This document shows positions 1 through 9,322 of a DNA stretch of 64,000 nt, piece after piece. Every line of letters starts with the position of its first letter. Position 1 is the stretch's first letter. The stretch comes from Clostridium aciditolerans. Lineage in GTDB: Bacteria > Bacillota > Clostridia > Clostridiales > Clostridiaceae. The translations under genes were made by a program, and so were the position numbers. Location: contig NZ_JAEEGB010000013.1 of assembly GCF_016316925.1 (NCBI RefSeq), positions 124,001 to 188,000 of the forward strand, written 5' to 3'. Under the pieces are notes generated by a model. It was not told the DNA's origin. It was given only the letters and a program-made list of their open reading frames with translations, and searched no databases.

Positions 1-75
1 TCCTAAAAACCATCCTAAGAGTCCACCAAGTACAGTAAATGCAGTTTGAATCCAACTCCAAATTTCCTTCATCAT
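1..75 (-). CDS. Phage holin, C-terminal part outside the window
   Basis: Only the first 25 codons are in the window. They read MMKEIWSWIQTAFTVLGG and then continue LLGWFLG, a tryptophan-rich amphipathic start leading into a hydrophobic glycine-rich helix. This matches the start of the toxin-secretion/phage-lysis holin family (phage_holin_4 type), small inner-membrane proteins that permeabilise the membrane so that the endolysin can reach the wall. A GGAGG lies five bases before the first ATG. It follows the tail genes and a terminator, the usual place for a lysis cassette, so the endolysin is expected just beyond the left edge. The family call rests on a short N-terminus only. Confidence 0.7.
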   Translation of the reverse strand, partial: MMKEIWSWIQTAFTVLGGLLGWFLG

Positions 76-101
76 TTTTACCTCCTTCATGATTGGTGCA
101 T

Positions 102-138
102 ATATAAAAAGAGTGCCTGCATTAACGCAAACACTCTT
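102..138 (-). terminator. Rho-independent terminator after the tail genes
   Basis: On the minus strand AAGAGTG pairs with CACTCTT, extended inwards by TTTGC/GCAGG with two G-U pairs, and is followed by TTTTTATATA. It lies between the tail hydrolase stop and the holin start, so it probably ends or attenuates the tail transcript before the lysis genes. Confidence 0.7.
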
Positions 139-154
139 GGTTCAGTGTATTAAT

Positions 155-2626
155 TTATATTTGTTTAGGTAAGGCTTCCCATAACCTCATATCCTCCTGT
201 CCTAGAGACCATATTGCAATCCCCCTAAGCTTCCATCGATACGCTGCCTCATTTGCCCAATAGACTAGGCTATCTACGTCTTGGTAGTAAAGAATTGAGA
301 ATCCATCTGCATCCCCGAGAAATAATCGTGAAATCCATACATTAATGTCCTTCGGCACAATCTTTACTGAATAGTCATTTCCACAAATCAATGATAAAAG
401 CCTAGAGTGAAAGAAATCATAGTCCATGGAAATATCCTGACTTCGTGTTGAAGCTTCCTCTACATCACTGTTGACTGTAAAAACCTGAAACTCACTATCC
501 CATGTAACACCAGTTCTATCTAGTCTCCCATACTCCGTTCTACTCCCATCTGGGTAGATTACATCAAATCTTTCATAAGGTTCATAAGTCCAGGCATCTC
601 CTAATCTTATTAACTCGCATAGAATACGTCCATCAGATTGAACTCCGGCATAACCACCTGAATAACCATCAAGAGACGCTGTGAATCGCAAAACACTACT
701 TGCTCCAGAATAAACCCTTACAGAATTATTACGTATCCTCATTTCAATGGTGTACATTCTTGGATTTGAGCGAAGATCTGATGATGGAGTTTTAGAAATT
801 TCGGTTGCATAGCTTCCGATTAGAGTAGAACCATTATATAGTTCAATACGCTGTGAATTAATATTTAAACAGCAAAAGATTTCTCCACAAAAAATGCCAG
901 CTTGACCACTTCCATCTGAAGGAAAAGCTAATCTCGCTCTTAAATGAACATCTGAGAAACCATTATATTTCCACGCCAACCTCCCATGTCCATCAAGCTG
1001 TGAATAAGGGCGAGTAGCTGGATCATTCTTGTTCTGCCATACCTCCCACTCTCCGCTTAATGTTGTCCAATAGCTAGATGGTAGTGGATTTTCATCTCGA
1101 AAGTCCTCATACCAAATTAGTGCTGAATCAGGCTTTCTACGAAGTACTTCCGTTGTCAATTTAAATCCTCGATCGGGCTGAACCATTAAACCGTTCACAT
1201 CTTTAAACTGGCGAGGGGATAACATGAAGTCAGCATCTCCAGCAGAAGGTTCTTCACTAAAGCTTGAACATACCCGAAATCCATAGAACTGTACTCCTGT
1301 TACTGAGGAACTAACTGTGACAGTATGAGTTCCAGCTGAAAGATATACACTCGAAGCCAAAGAGCTCCAGCAAGTTGTTCTCCAGTATGGCCACCATAAC
1401 CTACTCTCACTAAATACCTTATTTATTCCGTCAAGCGAAACATGGATAGTATTCTTATCCCAAAAAGGAAAAGAAAAGCGAATAGCTACATCATAAAAAC
1501 CAGCAGATTCTATTTCAAATTCGTAGGTGGCTTCACCTTCATCTCCAAGTGTAATAAATTGAGATGAAACTGATACATTACCAAAATAATTATCAGGTGT
1601 TCCACCACTACGGTCTATAAAGATTGTGCCAAATTCAGTTTTTTGTTGCTTACTATAGGCGGTCAAATATCTGCGACGATTATAGGATTCCTCAAGTAAT
1701 GGGTATGTTCTTGAAACAGCATCCCAGCCTTCCATGTAGTCATACACATGGGGTAACGCCCAAGGAACCTTGTCATAATCATCCCAATACGCAATGATTG
1801 GAATCATTGGTTGAGGTGGCCCGTCATCAGTAAAGTTATATCCTCCAGTCATCCAAAGCTTTGCTGCATAATAAGTGTTTGAAATACCACGATATGTTAT
1901 TCCAAGGTTCTCTGGTGTATCATGTATCCTCCAGTTCCAACCATAGGCGGGCAATCCCAAAAATATTTTTTCAGGATTCATAACCCGAACAGCATAATCA
2001 TAAATACCTTCCAACCAATCCCTCGGAGAAACCGGTCCCGGAGCAGAACCAGCCCATGCCATGCCATAACTCATAATTGCTGCCGTATCGCAGTACGGAT
2101 TTAAGTCTTCATAGACACACCAATTTTCGCCACCAACCGATCCTTGTACTCCCGTCATTCCTGGTAAACAAAAATTAACGAGTTTAGAAGAATCATAAGC
2201 TTTGACAGTATTATATATGTCACGAAATAGGGCATTTGCAGCGTCTTTGTTCTCGTAGCCACCTCCGCGTTCCAAGTCTATATCAACACCAGAACACCAC
2301 GGATACTTTTTCATAATCCGAATGATCTCAGTAAGAAATTTATCCTTCGCACCATTGGTGTTATTTCTAAGAGCAGTAAAAATGGAAGCTGTACCATGAT
2401 TCATAATAGTCAGTAGCCATTTGATATGAGGCCAACGATTAATATAGGTAAGCATACTGGATATGCTTGTTCCTGTTTCTGATATTGTCCCGGTAATATC
2501 CACTTCAAAAGTAAAAATGCCCACCGTATCAATTCGATCCCCATAGTCTCGTAATGCTTGATACATGCGGTTATTTCCCATGAAACTCCAGACCATACAT
2601 CGCTTACCTTTTAAATAGTCAATCAA
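155..2626 (-). CDS. Tail-associated GH18-family glycoside hydrolase with inserted jelly-roll domains
   Basis: This 823-residue protein starts with a glycosyl hydrolase family 18 (chitinase/YaaH-like) barrel. Residues 112-119 read SGVDIDLE, the DxxDxDxE active-site strand with catalytic Glu119; the first Asp of the usual motif is Ser here. MSYGMAWAG and GLPAYGWNW are further GH18 strands. The final barrel strand, GLRGVAIWSLGQED-like in the family and RGIAIWSLGQEDMRLW here, appears only at about residue 800. Roughly residues 330-740, which look like beta-rich carbohydrate-binding and concanavalin-like domains, are therefore inserted into the barrel. It probably acts at the tail tip, cutting cell-wall polysaccharide. 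It starts with TTG in a four-base overlap with the upstream stop. Confidence 0.8.
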   Translation of the reverse strand: MIDYLKGKRCMVWSFMGNNRMYQALRDYGDRIDTVGIFTFEVDITGTISETGTSISSMLTYINRWPHIKWLLTIMNHGTASIFTALRNNTNGAKDKFLTEIIRIMKKYPWCSGVDIDLERGGGYENKDAANALFRDIYNTVKAYDSSKLVNFCLPGMTGVQGSVGGENWCVYEDLNPYCDTAAIMSYGMAWAGSAPGPVSPRDWLEGIYDYAVRVMNPEKIFLGLPAYGWNWRIHDTPENLGITYRGISNTYYAAKLWMTGGYNFTDDGPPQPMIPIIAYWDDYDKVPWALPHVYDYMEGWDAVSRTYPLLEESYNRRRYLTAYSKQQKTEFGTIFIDRSGGTPDNYFGNVSVSSQFITLGDEGEATYEFEIESAGFYDVAIRFSFPFWDKNTIHVSLDGINKVFSESRLWWPYWRTTCWSSLASSVYLSAGTHTVTVSSSVTGVQFYGFRVCSSFSEEPSAGDADFMLSPRQFKDVNGLMVQPDRGFKLTTEVLRRKPDSALIWYEDFRDENPLPSSYWTTLSGEWEVWQNKNDPATRPYSQLDGHGRLAWKYNGFSDVHLRARLAFPSDGSGQAGIFCGEIFCCLNINSQRIELYNGSTLIGSYATEISKTPSSDLRSNPRMYTIEMRIRNNSVRVYSGASSVLRFTASLDGYSGGYAGVQSDGRILCELIRLGDAWTYEPYERFDVIYPDGSRTEYGRLDRTGVTWDSEFQVFTVNSDVEEASTRSQDISMDYDFFHSRLLSLICGNDYSVKIVPKDINVWISRLFLGDADGFSILYYQDVDSLVYWANEAAYRWKLRGIAIWSLGQEDMRLWEALPKQI

Positions 2627-3204
2627 AGGCGCTCACTTCCTTCCTGCATTTCTTGAAACTCAAATAATACCCGGGCCGATTTTCTGTCTTCTAGCTTTAT
2701 CACATGTTTACTATCACCGGATGCTGTATATTGAAAAAATCCTTCCTTTTCAGTTGGGCTTCCGTTCTTTAAACACTGTCTAGTTGATGCTAATAGCGAA
2801 AAGGTATCACCTGGGCTAACTGCCTCTTTAAATTTCACCTTGTGTGCCCCTGCTCCTTGAGACAATTGGATACTACCTGCAGCCATATTCTGATTAGGAT
2901 AAATATAACAGTCAAGACCAGTGGAAGTTGATCCTAGGTTAAATAGAATAATCGTCGCTCCGCTTCGAACTACTCCATTATAAAAGCGAACAGGAACAAT
3001 TGTCTCATTCTCTCGATATTTTTGCAGCATGCTCTCTGTGTTAGTTGTATAGCCAGTAAGGTGATTCCCTTCTTGTGCTTGAATATCAGTAAAATATACC
3101 GTTCCTGTGCAATCATCAAGAAGTAGATTCACTGTTACGCTTACTACTCGTTTATCCTCTTTACAATGTATCGTCTCAGTAAATCTGGTAAATGTAACTG
3201 ACAT
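2623..3204 (-). CDS. Tail tip/baseplate-associated protein of unknown function
   Basis: A 193-residue protein starting at ATG 3204, behind AGGTGG; a GTG nine bases further upstream lies inside that site and is less likely. I do not recognise a named domain. Its N-terminal part carries DDCTGTVYFTDIQAQEG, which closely matches TDCTGEVFFTDMLLQGG in the small protein encoded just upstream, so the two are paralogous over that stretch. The rest is predicted beta-rich with no catalytic motif that I can see. The position between the minor structural protein and the tail hydrolase points to a structural role at the tail tip. Confidence 0.6.
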   Translation of the reverse strand: MSVTFTRFTETIHCKEDKRVVSVTVNLLLDDCTGTVYFTDIQAQEGNHLTGYTTNTESMLQKYRENETIVPVRFYNGVVRSGATIILFNLGSTSTGLDCYIYPNQNMAAGSIQLSQGAGAHKVKFKEAVSPGDTFSLLASTRQCLKNGSPTEKEGFFQYTASGDSKHVIKLEDRKSARVLFEFQEMQEGSERL

Positions 3205-3213
3205 TTGCACCAC

Positions 3214-3408
3214 CTACCCATCCAGCGTCCATTGTATTTCTGATACATGGCCAACCCAGCCCGTAGCAACAGAGCCCCCTTGTAAAAGCATATCCGTAAA
3301 GAATACCTCACCAGTACAATCAGTAATGAAAAGACGGATGGTAAGCGACTTTATCTTTCCAATACCTCTCGGTGTAATAGCATGAGCTATTTGTGAAAAA
3401 TAAGCCAT
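3214..3408 (-). CDS. Small tail tip-associated protein
   Basis: A 64-residue protein whose core TDCTGEVFFTDMLLQGG resembles the N-terminal region of the next gene downstream. It sits nine bases before that gene and 15 bases after the large minor structural protein, inside the same operon. No enzymatic motif is visible. A small baseplate or adaptor role is inferred from position only. Confidence 0.55.
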   Translation of the reverse strand: MAYFSQIAHAITPRGIGKIKSLTIRLFITDCTGEVFFTDMLLQGGSVATGWVGHVSEIQWTLDG

Positions 3409-3423
3409 AGCGTTACCTCCTTC

Positions 3424-5946
3424 CTAATAGAGATCAATAAACCTAGTTTCTGTCGAACCGTCCTCATATTCAATGACAACTTCAATTCCAACTCTTCCGT
3501 TTGGCCCTTTCTGTAGATTTTCTGATGCAATCTGCGCTGAAAATGTGTAGCTCTTTCTACTAGCAGGATACACAGTCTGTGATAAACTTTTTGTCATTCC
3601 TAAAACTCCCTCAGCTTTAAAAGAAGCTGATCCTGATACGCCATTATTAGGGTCCACTGTAAAACCTGAACTTAACCAATAGGTTAACCCGTCATCAGCT
3701 CGTGAATTTCTTAGATGATTAAAAGGAACTAAGTCTTTTACTTCCTGACGGTCAAGAACATCAGCTGAAGATAAAATATCAGCAGCTTTATCCCAAACAG
3801 CAGATGAATCTCCCAGTTCTCTTAATGTTGTTGATAGCTCCAGTACTGTTTTCCACGGTTCTTGGAGATTATATTGTCTGCGTACCACACGAGTTTTAAC
3901 AGATAAATTCAAATCTCTATCATCCACAGTTACTATATCACCTAGTTTCCATGCCTCATGCTCATATCCTGTCAACACTGATAAGTCCATTGCAGAGAGA
4001 ACATATGAGATTCGTGGCTTTGCATACTGAGCTAAGCGCATATTAGCAAACTCAAGCAGCTGATAAGGGTTGCTAATTGATGAAGCATCCAGCGTTCCTA
4101 CTCTAACTTCTGATGAATAGCTATAATCCTCAACATACTCTTTATTATCATTGATAGAAGCAAATGTAATACCATCTTTTCCATAAGCATAAAGGCGAGT
4201 GATTAGACTTCTAGTATCCACTACGCGCTGTATACTTTTCATGTTCTTTCTATAGCAAAATAATGCTCCACTATCAGTACCTCCAAATGTCAAGAGATGT
4301 ACCAAACGATTGGCACTATCGAAAATCAAGTCACCACCATGAATATTCTGTATTGTTCGTAGGATAGCTAATGCATTCTTTTCTGTTGATTGCCATGTAC
4401 GTTTAGTATTTACAGTTACATTTCCTAATGACCAGCCAGTATTAAGTAAGGCATAGCGCATAGGGACTTCTGGTGTCTCTGCAACAAATTCCATGGGTTC
4501 TTTTTCAGCACTAAAAGAAAGATCATAAAATGCAGCTTCCGCATATACCTGAGTTACAACTCTTCCATCGGAGCTTTTCTCATCTGTTATAGTTCGAATA
4601 CGATAAACATCATTGACAATCTGCACCTGTTTTTCATTGTCTAATGTCACTCGCTTGGAATCATGAAATGGCAGTTTAAACTCCAGAATATCAGCGCCAT
4701 TCACTTCACTTGTTACTACAATATCAAAGGCATTTTCTAACACTGCTTCCCAAGCCCCGTTAGTATCCAACACAACTGGTCTTGCAAATCCAAGTCTCTC
4801 ATAAGGAGGTTTTGGTATATCATGTAGTTGTATTTCAAGAAGTTTAGGAGTTCTACTGGTGTCTTGAGTAGATAATGTAATTCGATAACGAATATATTCT
4901 CTGTTTGGAGATTGTAATTCACCACTTGTTCCAATAGCCTGCCATTCAGTCCAACTAGACAAATCATCTGATGTAGAAGTTTCTACTAAGCTTATCGATG
5001 TTATACCTGCAGTGTATTCACTAGTAACTGATACTCTACCCGTTCCAGAAAGCCCACATGCAGCTGCTATCGAATAGAGCTGTCCACTTTGTGCATAGAC
5101 CCCGCTTGTTTCTTTTAGTATGACAGAACCAGGGTCCACAAGAGCATCAACATCAGCAGTACTGTCTCCGCCGTTTGCTAAAATTGAAGATTTAAAATAG
5201 AAAATTAGATCCTCCATGGTAAGCGAAGAATCTTTTTCATAGAACCAGTCATCAAATCCTCCTGCGTAGTAATAGGTATTTGCATGCATTCCCATCACTA
5301 TATCCGCAACACAGGATTGATTTAAGTCTCCCGTAAATGTTCGAACTGGAGATTGCCAGACAGCCCCATCACTTCGATCGCAAAGCAAGTTCTGTACCCT
5401 TTTGCTGTTTACTTCAATGATTGATGCAATAAAATACCACCCATTGTTCTTTAGCGTAATAGTAGGTGTTTCTGTCTGGTCATATATCAGAGAACCAGAA
5501 GAATTATACAGCATTAATCGTAATCTTCCCTGAAATAAAGAAATATAGAAAATAGGTTGGCCTGGGCCTTGTCTAGTATTAAAAATTGGGATATACGTCT
5601 GTCCTACAGAATAAGTAGTCGGGTTTATCCATCCACCAACAACAATCTTTTCACCTAAATCACTAAAAAAGCTACCATCATTGGTAGCCACTAAATGCGT
5701 TTTTTCACTTGTTGGATTAACGATATTCTGCCTAAAATATCTTCCCAATCTACCTGATAATAAGTTGGCTGATGTGCCTGACCATCCGGATACAAAGAAA
5801 TTTCTATTATGGCCGGAATCATCTGCAAGCATATTATTGCTATCAGGTGAAGCTTCATTAAATCGCCAGAGAGCAACTGTCTTCTCGCTTACAGGAAACT
5901 CACCTGTAAAATCTGTCTGCGATGTTAAGATTGATTTAATTGCCAA
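3424..5946 (-). CDS. Phage minor structural protein (tail endopeptidase/antireceptor type) with N-terminal LamG-like domain
   Basis: This 840-residue protein has a LamG/concanavalin-like region in about residues 20-260 (VALWRFNE, then YYYAGGFDDWFYEKDSS) and a second beta-rich region to about 370. The phage minor structural protein domain follows in about residues 390-740, with AFYDLSFSAEKEP, ILRTIQNIHGGDLIFD and LITRLYAYGKDG. This family forms the tail-tip hub (Tal) that follows the distal tail protein in siphoviruses and often takes part in host recognition. It starts with TTG at 5946 behind GGAGGTGAG. It lies four bases after the Dit gene, as expected for the tape measure-Dit-Tal order. Confidence 0.8.
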   Translation of the reverse strand: MAIKSILTSQTDFTGEFPVSEKTVALWRFNEASPDSNNMLADDSGHNRNFFVSGWSGTSANLLSGRLGRYFRQNIVNPTSEKTHLVATNDGSFFSDLGEKIVVGGWINPTTYSVGQTYIPIFNTRQGPGQPIFYISLFQGRLRLMLYNSSGSLIYDQTETPTITLKNNGWYFIASIIEVNSKRVQNLLCDRSDGAVWQSPVRTFTGDLNQSCVADIVMGMHANTYYYAGGFDDWFYEKDSSLTMEDLIFYFKSSILANGGDSTADVDALVDPGSVILKETSGVYAQSGQLYSIAAACGLSGTGRVSVTSEYTAGITSISLVETSTSDDLSSWTEWQAIGTSGELQSPNREYIRYRITLSTQDTSRTPKLLEIQLHDIPKPPYERLGFARPVVLDTNGAWEAVLENAFDIVVTSEVNGADILEFKLPFHDSKRVTLDNEKQVQIVNDVYRIRTITDEKSSDGRVVTQVYAEAAFYDLSFSAEKEPMEFVAETPEVPMRYALLNTGWSLGNVTVNTKRTWQSTEKNALAILRTIQNIHGGDLIFDSANRLVHLLTFGGTDSGALFCYRKNMKSIQRVVDTRSLITRLYAYGKDGITFASINDNKEYVEDYSYSSEVRVGTLDASSISNPYQLLEFANMRLAQYAKPRISYVLSAMDLSVLTGYEHEAWKLGDIVTVDDRDLNLSVKTRVVRRQYNLQEPWKTVLELSTTLRELGDSSAVWDKAADILSSADVLDRQEVKDLVPFNHLRNSRADDGLTYWLSSGFTVDPNNGVSGSASFKAEGVLGMTKSLSQTVYPASRKSYTFSAQIASENLQKGPNGRVGIEVVIEYEDGSTETRFIDLY

Positions 5947-5950
5947 AAAC

Positions 5951-6724
5951 TCACCTCCATCTGCTTCTTGCCATAATCTTCAGCTCGGAAAATGTTGCTC
6001 CCACCACTGATACTGTTATTTCATTTTCACCTTTGTGCAGTATAGGAAAGTTAAGTTCATCCAAACCTGCAAGTCCATTTCTAAGTGTATTTCCGTTTAC
6101 ATCGGTAATTTTTGCAGTTACTAATCCACTATCAATGACAAGCACTTCATCTGCTGCCAAAGCTCCAAATACTCGTAGTTCTTCGCCATTTGTCGTAATA
6201 GAGATGTAGGTGGATGATGAGCTGCTGATTATCCCCTTAAGTTGATAAATCGGTTCTGAATCCGCATTCCCAGTTAACCTTTTAATTTCATGAGCACCAA
6301 CACTGGATATCGTAAAATGTTCATCTATCAGTGCATAGGCGTGTGGATCTGGACAAATAAATTTTAATTCAAAGGCTCCAGCAGTTCTAAGTAGCCTCTC
6401 ACAATCTACTTGTTCAGTAAGCCGAGCATAAAAGTAACGATCGGGAATATCCTCTAATACAAGCTGCTTGAGACCATTCATTGGATTAAGCCATTCTGCA
6501 ATAGAATCTAAAACGCTCACTAAATCTGCAAAACTCTTTTGAGGATATACATTACAGCTGATTGTAATGATCCGCTCTGAACTATCGCAACCAAAATCTG
6601 CAACTCCCGCCTTTCCTGGAACAACCTCATACGAATTTCGTAGAGCGGGCGATGCCTGCCACCTTGTAAGTTTTGCTTTTATCTTCATATTTTTTGAATT
6701 GATACCATTATAAATGAAGCCCAT
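5951..6724 (-). CDS. Distal tail protein (Dit, sipho_tail family)
   Basis: A 257-residue protein with the features of the siphovirus distal tail protein: an N-terminal half built around ISCNVYPQKSFADLV and LVLEDIPDRYFYARL, and a galectin-like C-terminal half from about residue 130 after FELKFICPDPHAY. Dit forms the hexameric ring that joins the tail tube to the tip complex. It starts with ATG seven bases after GGAGG, directly downstream of the tape measure gene and upstream of the Tal-like gene, which is the standard order. Confidence 0.85.
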   Translation of the reverse strand: MGFIYNGINSKNMKIKAKLTRWQASPALRNSYEVVPGKAGVADFGCDSSERIITISCNVYPQKSFADLVSVLDSIAEWLNPMNGLKQLVLEDIPDRYFYARLTEQVDCERLLRTAGAFELKFICPDPHAYALIDEHFTISSVGAHEIKRLTGNADSEPIYQLKGIISSSSSTYISITTNGEELRVFGALAADEVLVIDSGLVTAKITDVNGNTLRNGLAGLDELNFPILHKGENEITVSVVGATFSELKIMARSRWR

Positions 6725-6737
6725 ACATCGCCCTCCT

Positions 6738-9296
6738 TTATGCAGTTATAAATCTTCCTTGCGCTCGTGATCCTGTTTGCATTAAATTATATAGCTCCTG
6801 TGAAATCTTCCGAATATCGTCCTCACTTCGAACAATCATCTGCTGTATTGTAATTAATGAGCCTTTAAAAGTTCCATAGCTACTACTAATACCTGCTCCA
6901 TTCATATTAAGATTAGGGTTGATGTCAAAATCAGTTGGGATAGCATTTTGCATATCTTCACTAACACTATTCATTGCTTTTTCAAAACCAACACCAATAC
7001 CCTCTCCAAGGTTTTCGCCTATACCAGCAAATAATGTTGATGGAGAATGAATGCCAAAGAAATTTTTAATTTTATTAACAACACCACCAAAAAAGCCTGA
7101 GATTTTATCCCAAAGCCAAGCTCCAGCATCTGAGATTCCTTGCCATAATCCTTTTATCAGATTGGTTCCAACCTGGGCCATTTGCCAAATTGAACCTGTA
7201 AACCCTTTAACCAGCGCTGTAATAATTTGTGGCACAGCTTTTACAACCTCTACAATAATCGTTGGAAGGTTCTTAATCAGTGAAACTAACAACATAATCC
7301 CCGCCTGAATAATCTGAGGAATGTTACCAATAATAGCATTCACAAGAGAGGACACAATCTTTGGTATAGCAGTAATAACGGTCGAAATGATCTGTGGCAG
7401 ATTTTGAATCAGTGCCACTAACAATTGCACTCCGGCATCAATTAACTGCGGTATTGAACCTAAAATCGCTGTTATTAACCCGTCTACAATTTGCGGAATC
7501 GCTTCTACAATTACTGTGATGATTTCTGGTAAAGCTGAAATTAAAGATGTTAGAAGTTGAATACCAGCTTCGATTATTTGAGGTATTGCACCAATAATGA
7601 AATCTACTATCCCAGTAATAATGACTGGCAATGCTGCAATTAACACTGGAAGAGCATCCAAAATTCCCTGAGTTAGTCCAAGCACAAGCTGAAATGCTGC
7701 CTCTAAGATCATTGGTAGGTTATCCAAAAGTGCCTGCACAATTTGTATCACTGCTGATACCGCAGCCGGAATTAACTGCGGTAGTGCTTCTGCAATTCCA
7801 CTTACAATAGTTCCAATCATTTGTACTCCTGCCGCAATAAGTGCAGGTAAAGTTTCAATGATTCCATTGACTAGTGTCATCAGTAGCATGACAGCCGCCT
7901 CTGTTATTTTCGGTAATGCAGAGGTAAGTCCTTGAACTAAAGAGATAATTATTTGAGAAGCAATATCCACTACAATTGGCAATTGCTCAGAAATAAATTG
8001 AACAGCTTCTTCTAAGATTCCACCAAAAACGTCAATTAAGCCTTGGACACCGTCTTTCTCAAAAGCTTGAGATAATTCATCAATCCAACCATTAACCATC
8101 GGAAGAACAGTACCAGAAAGCATGGTTGTTAACCCTTCAGCAAGCTGACCCTTTAACGATGCAACCCCATCCTCAAGAGTTGCCATTTGCCCAGAAAAAG
8201 TTTTAGATTGTGCTTCCATTGAACCGTAGAAACGCCCACCTTCAGATGTTGCTGATGCAAATGCCTCCGCAACCATGTCTGCTGAAATTGCCCCTTTTGA
8301 CATTTCCTCCTTAAGTTCACCGATGGATTTTCCCGTCTTGCGCGAAATTTCCTCTAATGGGTTAAAACCTGCATTAATCATTTGCATCAGGTCTTGCCCT
8401 GTTAACTTACCGGTTGAGGACATCTGTGCAAATGCTAAAGTTAAACTTTTGAATTTTTCAGCATCTCCTTGAGAAATATCACCCAACTGTTTCATCCTTA
8501 TTTGAGCTTCTTCTGCAGACATTCCAAAGCTCATGAGAGTTTGGGCTGATTGAGCGAGATCTTGCATTCCAAATGGAGTAGCTGCTGCTTCTTTTTTCAA
8601 ATCATTAACTAACTTTTGTGCTTTTGCCTCATCGCCTAGCATGGTAGTAAAAGATGCAGTATAACTTTCCATTTGAGCGTTGTATTCAACGCCATCCTTC
8701 ATCGCCCCCACAAATGCTTTTCCTATTCCTACGATAGCCGAGCCTAATGCCTTTACTCCACCAATTATGGCATCTGATAGCAGATTTGCTTTGAGTACAT
8801 CACCAAAAACAGAGGTTTTTTTAGTGGCATCATCCATTTCATCGCCAACATCATCAACATTATCAGCAAGTTCGTCAGCTGCATCAGCAGCATCTTCCAT
8901 GTTGTCAGCACTTTCATCTGTAGCATCGGAATGTTCACGTAAACTCTTATTGTTATTTTCAAGTTCTCGTTCCATGCCATTGAGCTCAGCCAAAGCCTTA
9001 TTTAATTGAATCTGCCAGTTTTGAGTTCTACGGTCATTTTCTCCGAAAGAAGTAGAGGCATTATCTAGTGCAGATCGCAATGTCTCTATCTTTTCTTTTT
9101 GTGCATCGATCGTTTTTTCTAATACTTCATTACGCGCTGTTAAAGCTTGGATGGATTTATCATTTTTATCAAACTGAGAGCTAATTAAAGCCATCTCACT
9201 ACCTAAGACTTTAAATGCTTGGTTAATATCTCGAAGTGCATTTTTAAATTCCTTTTCGCCTTCCACTCCGATTTTTAAACCAAAATTATCTGCCAA
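6738..9296 (-). CDS. Tail tape measure protein
   Basis: An 852-residue tape measure protein that sets tail length and is ejected with the DNA. The N-terminal 150 residues are coiled coil (RNEVLEKTIDAQKEKIETL), followed by an acidic linker. A TMP core follows at about 190-400 (FTTMLGDEAKAQKLV, LTGQDLMQMINAGFNPL). Residues of roughly 430-730 are hydrophobic 44-residue tandem repeats of the form QIIEAGIQLLTSLISALPEI. The C-terminus contains GIHSPSTLFAGIGENLGEGI, usual for this family. I place the start at TTG 9296 because AAAGGAGG lies eight bases before it; an upstream frame extension has no such site. Confidence 0.9.
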   Translation of the reverse strand: MADNFGLKIGVEGEKEFKNALRDINQAFKVLGSEMALISSQFDKNDKSIQALTARNEVLEKTIDAQKEKIETLRSALDNASTSFGENDRRTQNWQIQLNKALAELNGMERELENNNKSLREHSDATDESADNMEDAADAADELADNVDDVGDEMDDATKKTSVFGDVLKANLLSDAIIGGVKALGSAIVGIGKAFVGAMKDGVEYNAQMESYTASFTTMLGDEAKAQKLVNDLKKEAAATPFGMQDLAQSAQTLMSFGMSAEEAQIRMKQLGDISQGDAEKFKSLTLAFAQMSSTGKLTGQDLMQMINAGFNPLEEISRKTGKSIGELKEEMSKGAISADMVAEAFASATSEGGRFYGSMEAQSKTFSGQMATLEDGVASLKGQLAEGLTTMLSGTVLPMVNGWIDELSQAFEKDGVQGLIDVFGGILEEAVQFISEQLPIVVDIASQIIISLVQGLTSALPKITEAAVMLLMTLVNGIIETLPALIAAGVQMIGTIVSGIAEALPQLIPAAVSAVIQIVQALLDNLPMILEAAFQLVLGLTQGILDALPVLIAALPVIITGIVDFIIGAIPQIIEAGIQLLTSLISALPEIITVIVEAIPQIVDGLITAILGSIPQLIDAGVQLLVALIQNLPQIISTVITAIPKIVSSLVNAIIGNIPQIIQAGIMLLVSLIKNLPTIIVEVVKAVPQIITALVKGFTGSIWQMAQVGTNLIKGLWQGISDAGAWLWDKISGFFGGVVNKIKNFFGIHSPSTLFAGIGENLGEGIGVGFEKAMNSVSEDMQNAIPTDFDINPNLNMNGAGISSSYGTFKGSLITIQQMIVRSEDDIRKISQELYNLMQTGSRAQGRFITA

Positions 9297-9322
9297 GATT
9301 ACCGCCTCCTTTCGTTGAAAAA

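Noticed and set aside
7250-7800. Repeated DNA segments that could suggest a repeat array or CRISPR
   Set aside because: They are imperfect coding repeats inside the tape measure gene, in frame and with a 44-codon period, with no spacer pattern.
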